Assembly: GCA_039810485.1 (NCBI GenBank)
Contig: JBDHXA010000053.1
Coordinates: forward strand, 1 to 19,115
From: JADZAA01 sp039810485
Lineage (GTDB): Bacteria > Bacteroidota > Ignavibacteria > Kapaibacteriales > UBA961
Direction of reading: 5' to 3'
Length of the DNA: 19,115 nucleotides
Below, in pieces: positions 1 to 7,349 of this stretch. Position 1 is the first letter of the stretch. Each line of letters starts with the position of its first letter. The notes beneath the pieces were generated by a model that was not told the origin of the DNA, made no database searches, and saw only the letters and a program-made list of their open reading frames with translations. Position numbers and translations under genes: made by a program.

Positions 1-397
1 CCGAATAATAATTCTACAACATCACTTTTTGTTAGGTTCTCTCTAAACGACCAAACAATTTTCTCATCGGGTACTTTATCGCCAGATTCCAACCCTAAGA
101 ACTTTTTAAACTTAGCCTGTCAATTATCTGAAACTCCACTTGCTTGTCTCCAAGACCATAATAGCGTTGTAAAATCATAATTTTAAACATCATCACAACT
201 TCAAAAGGTTTCGCCACTACTTTGTTTTTCTTTTCTGTATTTAACAACTTGGATTCTAACGTGTTGCGAAACATCTCAATATCAATAGCATTACTTATTC
301 TTTCTAAAGGATTGCCAATTGCAGACAAACGCTCAATAGTATATTGCTCGTCAAACAATCCTTTTTTGCCATTGGTTTTATTCTCTTGTGACATCAT
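1..397 (-). pseudogene. IS5-family transposase, N-terminal part, frame broken, cut by the window edge
   Basis: The first 100 codons, read from the ATG at 397 (a second ATG lies one codon inside), match the N-terminal domain of IS5-type DDE transposases: an FDEQY start, a region like 'IDIEMFRNTLE', and the conserved block 'VVMMFKIMILQRYYGLGDKQVEFQIIDRLS'. The frame ends at a TAG at 95-97. The expected family sequence (K-K-F-L-G-L-E-S-G-D-K-V-P-D, then V-W-S-F-R-E-N-L) resumes at once in the -1 frame and stays open to base 1. The shift falls on T TTA AAA, a heptamer of the canonical slippery form. It may therefore be a decayed copy, a sequencing slip, or a copy using programmed -1 frameshifting. 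The catalytic DDE part lies outside the window, so activity cannot be judged. The outer end of the element could not be placed. Confidence 0.8.
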
Positions 398-421
398 ATT
401 GTTCTCGTGCTAATTTACACC

Positions 422-451
422 CAAATATACATGTAATTATATGAATAACAA
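422..451 (-). promoter_or_regulatory. Bacteroidota-type promoter for the IS5 transposase
   Basis: On the minus strand a TTG at 451-449 is followed, after 19 bp, by TATATTTG at 429-422. This is an exact TAnnTTTG -7 box with the usual -33/-7 spacing known from Bacteroidota sigma-ABfr promoters. It would start a transcript roughly 20 nt before the transposase ATG at 397. It also helps assign the organism or the element's usual host range. Confidence 0.6.
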
Positions 452-582
452 TGTGTTAAATTATAGAACCCTCTTTAATTCTGTTGCATTTTTAAACCAC
501 AGATTCAATTGTGAAACAGCTGCATAGATTTTAAAAAATGCATAATAATTGCGCTGCTAAGAACATAGAATCAATAATCAAA

Positions 583-615
583 TTTACTGATAAAACTGAA
601 AACTTTGTATTTTTG
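583..615 (+). promoter_or_regulatory. Candidate promoter of the sdh operon
   Basis: TATTTTTG at 608-615 fits the Bacteroidota -7 consensus TAnnTTTG. About 20 bp upstream there is only a weak TTTA/CTG sequence (583-589) where the -33 box should be. A start about 7 nt downstream would leave a leader of roughly 40 nt before the sdhC ATG at 662. Position and sequence fit, but the -33 element is poor. Confidence 0.4.
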
Positions 616-661
616 CACAGATGATTGGATAGTATATGTCATAGTTATTTTAAGGATGCTG

Positions 662-1420
662 ATGGCAACATTTTTAGAACGTTTATCTCATTCTTCCATT
701 TTGCTAAAGGTCTTGATGGCTGTTAGCGGATTAGGAATAATTGGATTTCTCATTGCTCATGTATCAGGAAATTTGCTGATGTTCAGCGGACCGGAGAAAA
801 TAAATGCTTATGCGCAGGGACTGCGTGATTTGGGTCCATTGCTATGGGTGGCTCGAATAGGCGTATTAGCATGTTTAATAGCGCATGTTTGGAGCGCAAT
901 CATGCTGGGAAAGCGCAATAGAATGGCGCGTCCAATTGGCTATAAGATGAAAAAGCCGTTGAAATCAACAATATTCTCCCGAACAATGATGCTTTCAGGG
1001 CTTACAATTTTTCTCTTTGCAGTTTTTCATCTTATGCACTATACTTTCGGCAAAGTGCAACCTGAATATTTTAATGGCGAATACACGCTGCATGGCGGAC
1101 GCATTGTTCATGATGTGTATTCTATGGTTGTTTATGGATTCCAAAACCCAATTTATACGGTAACTTATATTTTTTGCATGACGCTTTTGGGCTTCCATTT
1201 AAGCCATGCGGTAACAAGCGTGTTTCAAACTTTTGGATTAAACAATATCAAGTATGCAAAATTTTTAAAACTTGTGGGACCAATCTTTGCAACTATTATA
1301 GTTATTGCATATTTATCAATTCCAATTTCAGTTGCTTTGGGCATTATAGAGCATAGGAATCAATCGAAGAATACAGCGAATATAAGCAATGACATAACTT
1401 ACAAGGAGATTAAAAGATGA
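662..1420 (+). CDS. sdhC: Succinate dehydrogenase/fumarate reductase cytochrome b subunit (b558 family)
   Basis: This is the membrane anchor of complex II. It passes electrons between the iron-sulfur subunit and the quinone pool. The protein has 252 residues and about five hydrophobic helices. Histidines in or near helices at about 33 (IAHVSGN), 75 (IAHVWSA), 123/126 (FHLMHY) and 179/182 (GFHLSH) are candidate ligands for two b hemes, as in type B enzymes that have one cytochrome subunit and no SdhD. The start at 662 was chosen because AAGGA (652-656) sits 5-6 nt upstream. The ATG at 656 overlaps that site, and the longer TTG start at 605 would lie inside the promoter box. The stop overlaps the sdhA ATG by 4 nt (ATGA), which implies translational coupling. 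The quinone is probably menaquinone, judged from the family. Confidence 0.9.
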   Translation: MATFLERLSHSSILLKVLMAVSGLGIIGFLIAHVSGNLLMFSGPEKINAYAQGLRDLGPLLWVARIGVLACLIAHVWSAIMLGKRNRMARPIGYKMKKPLKSTIFSRTMMLSGLTIFLFAVFHLMHYTFGKVQPEYFNGEYTLHGGRIVHDVYSMVVYGFQNPIYTVTYIFCMTLLGFHLSHAVTSVFQTFGLNNIKYAKFLKLVGPIFATIIVIAYLSIPISVALGIIEHRNQSKNTANISNDITYKEIKR

Positions 1421-3330
1421 ATTTGGACTCAAAAATACCCTCTGGACCTATTGCTGAAAAATGGACAAAACATAAATTCGACATGAAGCTTGTTAATCCG
1501 GCAAATAAAAGAAAATATACTGTAATTGTTGTTGGAACAGGACTTGCCGGCGCTTCGGCTGCGGCGACGCTTGCAGAACTCGGTTATAAAGTGCTGGCAT
1601 TTACATATCACGACAGTCCGCGCCGCGCTCACAGCATTGCAGCGCAAGGCGGCATCAATGCTGCCAAGAATTATCCAAATGACGGCGACAGCGTGCATCG
1701 CCTATTCTATGACACTGTAAAAGGCGGAGATTTTCGTTCGCGAGAGGCAAACGTTCATCGCTTGTCAGAAGTAAGCGCGAATATTATTGACCAATGCGTC
1801 TCGCAAGGAGTGCCTTTCGCACGTGAATATGGCGGCTATCTTTCAAACCGATCTTTTGGAGGAGCGCAAGTTTCTCGCACTTTTTATGCCCGCGGTCAAA
1901 CAGGACAGCAACTATTGCTTGGCGCTTATGCTCAATTGAACAAAGAAATTGACAAAGGTGGCGTTACAATGTTCTATCGCAAAGAAATGCTAGACTTAGT
2001 GATCGTAAACGGCCATGCTCGAGGCATAATAACCCGCGATTTAATAACCGGAAAAATTGAGTCGTTTGCCGGTGATGCAGTTTTGCTTTGCACGGGAGGT
2101 TACAGCAATGTTTTTTACCTTTCCACGAATGCAAAGGCATGCAATGTTACCGCTGCTTATAGAGCTTATAAGCGCGGGGCTGGATTTGCCAATCCTTGTT
2201 ATACTCAAATTCATCCGACTTGTATTCCGGTTAGCGGCGACCATCAATCAAAGCTCACTTTGATGTCTGAGTCGCTAAGAAATGACGGCCGTATTTGGGT
2301 GCCGAAAAAAGGAGGAGATCAGCGTTCTCCAAGTCAAATTCCAGAAAACGAGCGCGATTACTATCTTGAACGAAAATATCCAAGTTTCGGCAATCTTTCG
2401 CCGCGCGACATTGCTTCGCGGAGTGCGAAAGAAGCATGTGATGCCGGACGCGGTATCGGGCCGGGCGCGCGAGGAGTTTATCTCGACTTTGCCGATTCGA
2501 TAGCGCGACTTGGAAAACAGGTAATCGAAGAACGCTATGGCAACCTTTTCGAAATGTATGAGCGCATAACAGGAGAAAATCCATATAACGTTCCAATGCG
2601 CATTTATCCGGCTCCACACTATACAATGGGCGGGATTTGGGTGGATTACAATCTTATGAGCACAATACCGGGATTGCATGTTCTCGGCGAAGCTAATTTC
2701 TCCGATCATGGAGCCAACAGATTAGGCGCAAGCGCCCTCATGCAGGGATTAGCTGATGGATATTTTGTTATTCCTTACACAATAGGTCATTATTTCGCTT
2801 CTTCCGGTCAAGGCAAAATAACTGCCGACGCTCCAGAATTTAAACAAGCTGAGCAGCAAGCTGCGGAGAAAATAGCCGCATTGTTGAATATACACGGTAA
2901 ACGCACTCCAACGTCTTTTCACCATCAATTGGGCAAATTAATGTGGGATAAATGCGGAATGGCTCGCAACGAGAAAGGATTGCAGGAAGCGTTAAATGAA
3001 ATTCCAAGCATTCGCGAGGAATTTTGGAATAACCTTTTTGTTCCAGGCAGCGGTTCGGAGCTAAATCAATCTTTGGAACTTGCCGGACGTGTAGCTGATT
3101 TCCTTGAATTTGCCGAAGTGCTTTGCAACGACGCATTGCATAGGAACGAATCATGCGGCGGACATTTTCGAGAAGAGTATCAAACATCCGAAGGCGAAGC
3201 CAAGCGCGACGACGAAAATTATTCTTATGTTGCCGTATGGGAATTTAATGGCAAAGGAAACAAGCCATTGCTCAATAAAGAGCCACTACAGTTTGAAAAT
3301 GTTCATCTTTCGGTACGGAGTTATAAATGA
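1417..3330 (+). CDS. sdhA: Succinate dehydrogenase/fumarate reductase flavoprotein subunit
   Basis: This is the catalytic subunit of complex II, converting succinate and fumarate on the cytoplasmic side using covalent FAD. The 637-residue length is typical of the Bacteroidota form. Visible motifs are the Rossmann loop GTGLAGASA at 40-48; His72 in R-A-H-S-I-A-A-Q-G-G, the expected site of FAD attachment; H267 in the IHPT motif; R330 in LSPRDIASRS, the expected proton-shuttle arginine; and H401 (PHYTMGG) and R435 (GANRLGA), which line the dicarboxylate site. AAGGAG (1403-1408) is the ribosome site. The gene overlaps both sdhC and sdhB by 4 nt, so the three genes are almost certainly one transcript. 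Sequence cannot tell whether the enzyme runs mainly in the oxidative or reductive direction. Confidence 0.97.
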   Translation: MNLDSKIPSGPIAEKWTKHKFDMKLVNPANKRKYTVIVVGTGLAGASAAATLAELGYKVLAFTYHDSPRRAHSIAAQGGINAAKNYPNDGDSVHRLFYDTVKGGDFRSREANVHRLSEVSANIIDQCVSQGVPFAREYGGYLSNRSFGGAQVSRTFYARGQTGQQLLLGAYAQLNKEIDKGGVTMFYRKEMLDLVIVNGHARGIITRDLITGKIESFAGDAVLLCTGGYSNVFYLSTNAKACNVTAAYRAYKRGAGFANPCYTQIHPTCIPVSGDHQSKLTLMSESLRNDGRIWVPKKGGDQRSPSQIPENERDYYLERKYPSFGNLSPRDIASRSAKEACDAGRGIGPGARGVYLDFADSIARLGKQVIEERYGNLFEMYERITGENPYNVPMRIYPAPHYTMGGIWVDYNLMSTIPGLHVLGEANFSDHGANRLGASALMQGLADGYFVIPYTIGHYFASSGQGKITADAPEFKQAEQQAAEKIAALLNIHGKRTPTSFHHQLGKLMWDKCGMARNEKGLQEALNEIPSIREEFWNNLFVPGSGSELNQSLELAGRVADFLEFAEVLCNDALHRNESCGGHFREEYQTSEGEAKRDDENYSYVAVWEFNGKGNKPLLNKEPLQFENVHLSVRSYK

Positions 3331-4073
3331 AAGTTACCCTTGAAGTATGGCGGCAGAAATCTTCTGAAAATGGCGGAAAAATGGTCTCTTATGACGTAGA
3401 TGATATTACTCCAGATATGTCATTTCTCGAAATGCTCGATGTGTTAAACGAGCGTTTATTGCAAAAAGGCGAGGATTCCATTGCCTTCGACCATGATTGT
3501 CGAGAGGGCATTTGCGGAATGTGCTCTCTGATGATCAACGGTATGCCGCATGGTCCAGAACGAGCTACCACAACATGTCAATTGCATATGCGCAAATTTC
3601 ATGACGGTCAGCATATTACTGTAGAGCCATGGCGTGCTTCAGCTTTTCCCGTTCTCAAAGATTTAGTCGTAGATCGCAGCGCTTTCGACAGAGTAATGCA
3701 AAAAGGAGGATATATATCGGCTAATACTGGCAATGCACCAGATGCCAACGCTATTCCCATTTCAAAAAAAGATGCTGATATTGCAATGGATGCAGCCGCT
3801 TGCATTGGTTGCGGAGCATGTGTTGCTGTATGCAAAAATTCTTCAGCAATGCTTTTTGTTGCTGCAAAAGCATCGCATCTAGCCCATTTGCCTCAAGGCC
3901 AGCCCGAGCGGTATGACCGAGCGCTTAAAATGATGGAACAAGCTGATGATGAAGGATTCGGCAGCTGCACAAATACTTATGACTGTGAGGCGGCTTGCCC
4001 CAAAGAAATCAGCGTGCGTCATATTGCACAGCTAAATAAAGATTATTTACATGCAGCACTTTTTGGCAAATAG
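3327..4073 (+). CDS. sdhB: Succinate dehydrogenase/fumarate reductase iron-sulfur subunit
   Basis: This electron-transfer subunit links SdhA to SdhC. The 248-residue protein has an N-terminal ferredoxin fold with C58, C63, C66 and C84 for the [2Fe-2S] cluster. The C-terminal ferredoxin domain has CIGCGACVAVCK (C159, C162, C165, C169) and C214, C220 and C224 (CTNTYDCEAACPK) for the [4Fe-4S] and [3Fe-4S] clusters. All expected cysteines are present. It starts within the sdhA stop codon (ATGA overlap). No further sdh gene follows, which fits a three-subunit type B enzyme. Confidence 0.96.
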   Translation: MKVTLEVWRQKSSENGGKMVSYDVDDITPDMSFLEMLDVLNERLLQKGEDSIAFDHDCREGICGMCSLMINGMPHGPERATTTCQLHMRKFHDGQHITVEPWRASAFPVLKDLVVDRSAFDRVMQKGGYISANTGNAPDANAIPISKKDADIAMDAAACIGCGACVAVCKNSSAMLFVAAKASHLAHLPQGQPERYDRALKMMEQADDEGFGSCTNTYDCEAACPKEISVRHIAQLNKDYLHAALFGK

Positions 4074-4104
4074 TCAAATAATTTTATCAAAATATTGAGC
4101 AGGC

Positions 4105-4139
4105 CGTTTCGGAAAATCAATGCCGAAATGTCTTTCTTT
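4105..4139 (+). terminator. Weak terminator-like hairpin after sdhB
   Basis: CGTTTCGG (4105-4112) pairs with CCGAAATG (4123-4130) over 8 bp with one G-U pair and a 10-nt loop. It is followed by a T-rich stretch, TCTTTCTTT. Its position just after the operon suits a terminator, but the stem is modest and the T tract is interrupted. Confidence 0.4.
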
Positions 4140-4199
4140 GCCAAGAAACTAAGGAATTGTCAAATTGACATGAAATTAAGATAAAAGAAAAGGTGTGAG

Positions 4200-4310
4200 A
4201 CATATGGAATATGCATATTGACTGTTGAATAAGTTACTTGCATATTAAGATGATATGTAATAATATATTGCATATCACCTCGAAAATATATTGCTCTGGC
4301 AATATGACGA
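4200..4310. repeat. Cluster of AT-rich palindromes and repeated GCATAT boxes
   Basis: Three symmetrical elements lie within about 100 bp. AATATGCATATT at 4208-4219 is a perfect 12-bp palindrome. The arms TGATATG (4251-4257) and CATATCA (4271-4277) continue inward through a U-G pair and AATA/TATT, giving a 12-bp stem with a 3-nt loop. ATATTGC (4288-4294) and GCAATAT (4299-4305) form a 7-bp stem around TCTG. GCATATT or GCATATC recurs at 4213, 4240 and 4270. This could be a regulator-binding region for the rlpA gene or a degraded extragenic repeat. No protein can be named. Confidence 0.45.
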
Positions 4311-4397
4311 TAGAATCATAGAAATATAAGTAATTTTATGCAATTATGACCAAAGTTTCATTGTTTAATTTAATAACTTTTTGTAAGTTGACAAATT

Positions 4398-4480
4398 CCT
4401 GTGTTGGGGGACTCAGGTTTTACTGTTCGCAACTGCGAGCAGAGATGTTGTTTTGAAACGATGCAAAGGAGGCACCCCCT
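4398..4480 (+). promoter_or_regulatory. Candidate structured leader RNA upstream of rlpA
   Basis: Several pairings stack directly before the start codon. CCTGTGT (4398-4404) pairs with ACTCAGG (4411-4417) with one U-U mismatch, leaving loop TGGGGG. CTGTTCGC (4423-4430) pairs with GCGAGCAG (4435-4442) over 8 bp. GTTGTTT pairs weakly with AAACGAT (about 4447-4463). The ribosome site AAAGGAGG (4465-4472) follows. CCCCC (4475-4479) then abuts the ATG and could pair with the GGGGG loop (4406-4410), closing a pseudoknot or a three-way junction around the ribosome site. The layout resembles a translational riboswitch or thermosensor. No known riboswitch consensus was recognised. Confidence 0.45.
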
Positions 4481-4481
4481 T

Positions 4482-5264
4482 ATGCCAAACGTTAATAAAA
4501 GGACTCTTTTCGTAGCCTTCGGCGAGGCGTTAACTACAATAATAACAGCTAGTTTGCTTAGTGCTTCGGTAAATTCAAATACACTTGGAGATTTGGCTGC
4601 TCCGGTCATCAAATCAAAACTAATTCAATATCGCTCTGAACTCTCGACATTTAGCCCGATAATTGATTCTGACATCCAACCAGATATAGAGCAAATTGGA
4701 AAAGGTTCATGGTATGGAGGCGAATTTCACAAGCGTAAAACTGCTAGCGGAGAACGCTTCGATATGTATGGATTTACAGCAGCACACCGATCTTTGCCTT
4801 TTGGCACCATAGTTCGAATTACTGATTTGACCACAGAGAAAACAGTTTTAGTTTGCATAAACGACCGCGGACCTTTTATTCGAACTAAGATTATAGATCT
4901 TTCCAAAAAAGCTGCGCAATCACTTGGCGGCACTTTAAAAAATTTAAAATTAGAAGCATACCTGCCTGGCAAAGCGCTTGCTTCCTTCGATGCAGAGAAT
5001 AAAGACGAACCGGATACAATTGTCGGATTCGGAGCTGACATGCAGCTTAAGTCCTTGATAGTTGAAGATGATGCGCTATGGTCATATACAGAAACATTTA
5101 GCGACGCCATTTCAATTCAAAAAGAATTGACATCTCGGTTCCCAGACCACGAAGCGATAATTTCTCCTGCAAACCTGCCATCAGCTGAAGGACGATATGC
5201 TGTATTTCTTGTGCCTATGTCGCTTGCAAATCATCAGGCAATCAATCGAAGCAATATATTCTAA
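4482..5264 (+). CDS. rlpA: RlpA-type double-psi beta-barrel cell-wall protein
   Basis: RlpA proteins act in the envelope, and some are lytic transglycosylases that cut glycan strands lacking stem peptides at the septum. The 260-residue protein has one N-terminal hydrophobic segment (about 8-30) acting as a signal or anchor, with no lipobox cysteine. The RlpA domain spans about 72-150: GKGSWYGGEFHKRKTASGE, then HRSLPFGTIVRI, then NDRGPFIRTKIIDLS, including the conserved H102 and D139. The last about 50 residues (YTETFSDAISIQKEL...GRYAVFLVP) look like a weak SPOR-type glycan-binding domain; that is an inference. The start at 4482 is preferred because AAAGGAGG lies 9 nt upstream. The in-frame GTG at 4401 would put the leader structure inside the gene. 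The 3' end carries an 18-nt tandem duplication. Confidence 0.85.
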   Translation: MPNVNKRTLFVAFGEALTTIITASLLSASVNSNTLGDLAAPVIKSKLIQYRSELSTFSPIIDSDIQPDIEQIGKGSWYGGEFHKRKTASGERFDMYGFTAAHRSLPFGTIVRITDLTTEKTVLVCINDRGPFIRTKIIDLSKKAAQSLGGTLKNLKLEAYLPGKALASFDAENKDEPDTIVGFGADMQLKSLIVEDDALWSYTETFSDAISIQKELTSRFPDHEAIISPANLPSAEGRYAVFLVPMSLANHQAINRSNIF

Positions 5265-5282
5265 GCAAGCAATATATTCTAA
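5249..5282 (+). repeat. 18-nt tandem duplication spanning the rlpA stop codon
   Basis: The 16-nt word AAGCAATATATTCTAA occurs at 5249-5264 and again at 5267-5282, a period of 18 nt. Each copy ends in an in-frame TAA, so read-through of the first stop would add only five residues (A-S-N-I-F after the stop) before a second stop. It looks like a recent slippage duplication. Confidence 0.85.
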
Positions 5283-5308
5283 AATTCATGTGGAAATATA
5301 ATCTTTCC

Positions 5309-5343
5309 TTTGTATCTTGCATCGAATTTTCTTTGTATTTTCG
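5309..5343 (+). promoter_or_regulatory. Candidate promoter of the TPR gene
   Basis: TATTTTCG (5336-5343) is a one-mismatch version of TAnnTTTG. TTTG lies at 5309-5312, with a rather long 23-bp spacing. It sits 24 nt before the ATG at 5367. The same TAnnTTCG variant occurs before other genes in this window. Confidence 0.3.
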
Positions 5344-5366
5344 TTTCTTTACATTAGTTAATTAGT

Positions 5367-6878
5367 ATGAATCTCGTTACGCTTCGCATAATTCTTTTTA
5401 TATTAGCCGGCTCGCTTGCCTTGCAAAGCTATCAATGCAGTTCTCCTGATTTCACTACTGGAAAAAGCAAGTTTAACAATCGCGATTTTGCAGGTGCAAA
5501 TGATTATTTAACGAAAGAAGTGCAAAAAAATCCCGGAAATGCCGAGGCGTGGCTATTGCTTGCAAGAACTCGCAAAGCATTAGTTCCGCCGGATTTCAAG
5601 GGTGCGGCAGACGCATTGACTGAAGCAGAAAAAAATGCGGCTTCTGTCCACACCAAAGCCGATTTGGCGCGTGAATCTTATTACCTTTGGGTGGATTTGT
5701 ATAACGCCGGCATCAATGAATATAATGATTTTTTTAAATCTTCAGAAAATGGCAATCCTCAGCATGTAAGCGCGCTTCTGGACATGGCTTCGATTTTACG
5801 CCCGGAAAATGCAGACGTATACACATTAAACGCTGCGGTCTACCTCGACAAAAAAGACACTTCACGCGCATTATCTTACCTTGCCAAATATGTGGAAGAA
5901 ACAAAAAACAATTATGATTTTGCTGTTTCTCACAAATTCTCTAATAAAACAAAACGTGCAAATATTATAACAGAGTTTGGAAATCCATTGATGACCAAAG
6001 GTCAGAAATATGGTAAAGATTCTGTTTTGATTGATAAATTCACTGTTGACGGCAAAGAAACTTATGTCTATTCCGTGTTGCGCAAAGAAGGCAGTTTCAT
6101 AGTTGATGGCTGGAACTATAACTTGCCATCTGCTCGCACCGATGCTGAGAAAGAACGATACACTCCATTCGACATTCGTCCATATATTCAACTTGCTGCT
6201 ATTCATTATAATCGCAAAGAGTTTGATCCTGCATTGAAATATATTGATCTTGCAGCTGCCATTGACCCAGCTGACGACCAAACAAACGAGTTGCGAGTTG
6301 CTATTTATGAAGCGCAAGGAAAAACGGCTGAAGTATTGAAATCTTATGAAGAAATATTAAAGACCGATCCCAATAATACTGTCGTTCTCTCCAATTATGG
6401 AGCTATGCTCAATCGTGCTGGCAACTTTGACAAAGCAATTGAGCAGTTGGAAAAGGTGCTGGCGTTAGATCCCAATAATGAGAACGCTTTATTTAACATC
6501 GCAGCAGCATATAAAAATAAAGCAAGCGAAGTACAAAAATCTGAAAAGCAAAAAGCGGACGCAACGCCTAAATATAAAGAAAATGAGGAATTGTATTTTC
6601 CATCTTTGCGGAAATCAGCAGAATATTTCCAGCGATACAAAAATATGCCAGCACATCGCACAGAATTTGCTGTACTGCAGCAGCTTGCAAATGTGTATGA
6701 AGTTGTAAGAGACAAACCTAAGCTAAAAGAAATAATTGCAGAACTTGAGTCAGTTGAATTTGCCAATGAGAATAATGCGGCATATTACAACCTTATGGGC
6801 TCACTTTACCTTAAGCAAAATCAGATAGACAAATCAAAAAAATACTTTGACAAAGAAACTGAATTGTTAAAAAAATAA
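5367..6878 (+). CDS. Tetratricopeptide-repeat envelope protein, probable lipoprotein
   Basis: This 503-residue protein has an N-terminal hydrophobic segment ending in LQSYQC at Cys24. That is a poor lipobox, but Bacteroidota tolerate such variants, so export with lipidation is likely but not certain. TPR helices follow at about 30-185, with motifs such as 'FAGANDYLTKEVQKNPGNAEAW'. An insert at about 190-265 is not TPR-like and begins NKTKRANIITEFGNP. More TPRs run from about 270 to the end, including 'GNFDKAIEQLEKVLALDPNN' and 'MGSLYLKQNQIDKSKKYFDKE'. TPRs serve as protein-binding scaffolds, and the partner is unknown. The leader is AT-rich and lacks a Shine-Dalgarno sequence, as is common in Bacteroidota. 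No terminator separates it from the DUF3467 gene 53 nt downstream. Confidence 0.85.
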   Translation: MNLVTLRIILFILAGSLALQSYQCSSPDFTTGKSKFNNRDFAGANDYLTKEVQKNPGNAEAWLLLARTRKALVPPDFKGAADALTEAEKNAASVHTKADLARESYYLWVDLYNAGINEYNDFFKSSENGNPQHVSALLDMASILRPENADVYTLNAAVYLDKKDTSRALSYLAKYVEETKNNYDFAVSHKFSNKTKRANIITEFGNPLMTKGQKYGKDSVLIDKFTVDGKETYVYSVLRKEGSFIVDGWNYNLPSARTDAEKERYTPFDIRPYIQLAAIHYNRKEFDPALKYIDLAAAIDPADDQTNELRVAIYEAQGKTAEVLKSYEEILKTDPNNTVVLSNYGAMLNRAGNFDKAIEQLEKVLALDPNNENALFNIAAAYKNKASEVQKSEKQKADATPKYKENEELYFPSLRKSAEYFQRYKNMPAHRTEFAVLQQLANVYEVVRDKPKLKEIIAELESVEFANENNAAYYNLMGSLYLKQNQIDKSKKYFDKETELLKK

Positions 6879-6931
6879 TTTTGGCGATTATTTATTATTT
6901 TATTTAATCTTTATTTACGGAGCATTTTTCC

Positions 6932-7240
6932 ATGTCGGAAACACAACAGCAACCCCAACAAATCAGCATCGAGTTAGGAGAGCGCGAAGCAGAAGGTATT
7001 TATTCAAATCTGGCAATTATCAGTCATTCACCGGCTGAATTTGTTGTGGATTTTACACGCATCCTTCCGAATATTCCCAAAGCCCGCGTGCATGCGCGCA
7101 TAATCATGACACCGCAGCATGCCAAAATGCTCATGTTTGCATTAGGTAATAATATTCGTCAATACGAAGAGCAATTCGGAGAAATTCCGCTTGATAATCA
7201 ATCTGTGCCGCAAGCAGAAATAACGGAAACAATCAACTAA
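6932..7240 (+). CDS. DUF3467 family protein
   Basis: This 102-residue soluble protein has the DUF3467 pattern: 'SNLAIISHSPAEFVVDFTRILPNIPKARVHARIIMTPQHAKMLMFALGNNIRQYEEQFG'. The family is small, widespread in bacteria, and of unknown function. No signal peptide or membrane segment is seen. ACGGAG lies about 10 nt before the ATG. A strong intrinsic terminator follows 18 nt after the stop, so this gene closes its transcript. Linkage to the TPR gene upstream is loose, and I draw no functional conclusion from it. Confidence 0.85.
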   Translation: MSETQQQPQQISIELGEREAEGIYSNLAIISHSPAEFVVDFTRILPNIPKARVHARIIMTPQHAKMLMFALGNNIRQYEEQFGEIPLDNQSVPQAEITETIN

Positions 7241-7258
7241 TTCCGACAAAAATTAATA

Positions 7259-7295
7259 AGCCGTGTGTTTCTATGCGAAATACACGGCTTTTTTT
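7259..7295 (+). terminator. Rho-independent terminator after the DUF3467 gene
   Basis: AGCCGTGTGTTTC (7259-7271) pairs with GAAATACACGGCT (7277-7289) over 13 bp with one G-U pair and a 5-nt loop (TATGC). Seven consecutive Ts (7289-7295) follow. This is a textbook intrinsic terminator, the strongest in the window. Confidence 0.92.
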
Positions 7296-7296
7296 A

Positions 7297-7304
7297 TATC
7301 TTCG
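7297..7304 (+). promoter_or_regulatory. Possible -7 box for the GH57 gene, in the terminator tail
   Basis: TATCTTCG is a one-mismatch form of TAnnTTTG and starts right after the terminator T tract. No -33 TTG is seen at the expected distance, where the terminator stem lies. It would give a leader of about 40 nt before the ATG at 7350. Confidence 0.3.
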
Positions 7305-7349
7305 CAGTAAATATTTAGGCATGTTTTTATCTTTATAAAAGGTATGATT

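Noticed and set aside
605..661. Extended sdhC start at the TTG at 605 or ATG at 656
   Set aside because: The TTG overlaps the -7 box and the ATG at 656 overlaps the AAGGA ribosome site. The ATG at 662 has correct spacing and matches the family N terminus.
2255..2709. Long antisense ORFs inside sdhA
   Set aside because: They are shadows of a strongly conserved gene, with no family resemblance and no ribosome sites.
4391..4480. ydaO-type c-di-AMP or GEMM c-di-GMP riboswitch
   Set aside because: Some words look similar (a GGGGGAC run, GATGCAAAGG), but the conserved second half of ydaO and the GEMM receptor and tetraloop are absent. It is kept only as an unclassified structured leader.
4401..4481. 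Extended rlpA start at the GTG at 4401
   Set aside because: The added residues are cysteine-rich and not signal-like, while the ATG at 4482 follows a strong AAAGGAGG site and a normal hydrophobic signal segment.
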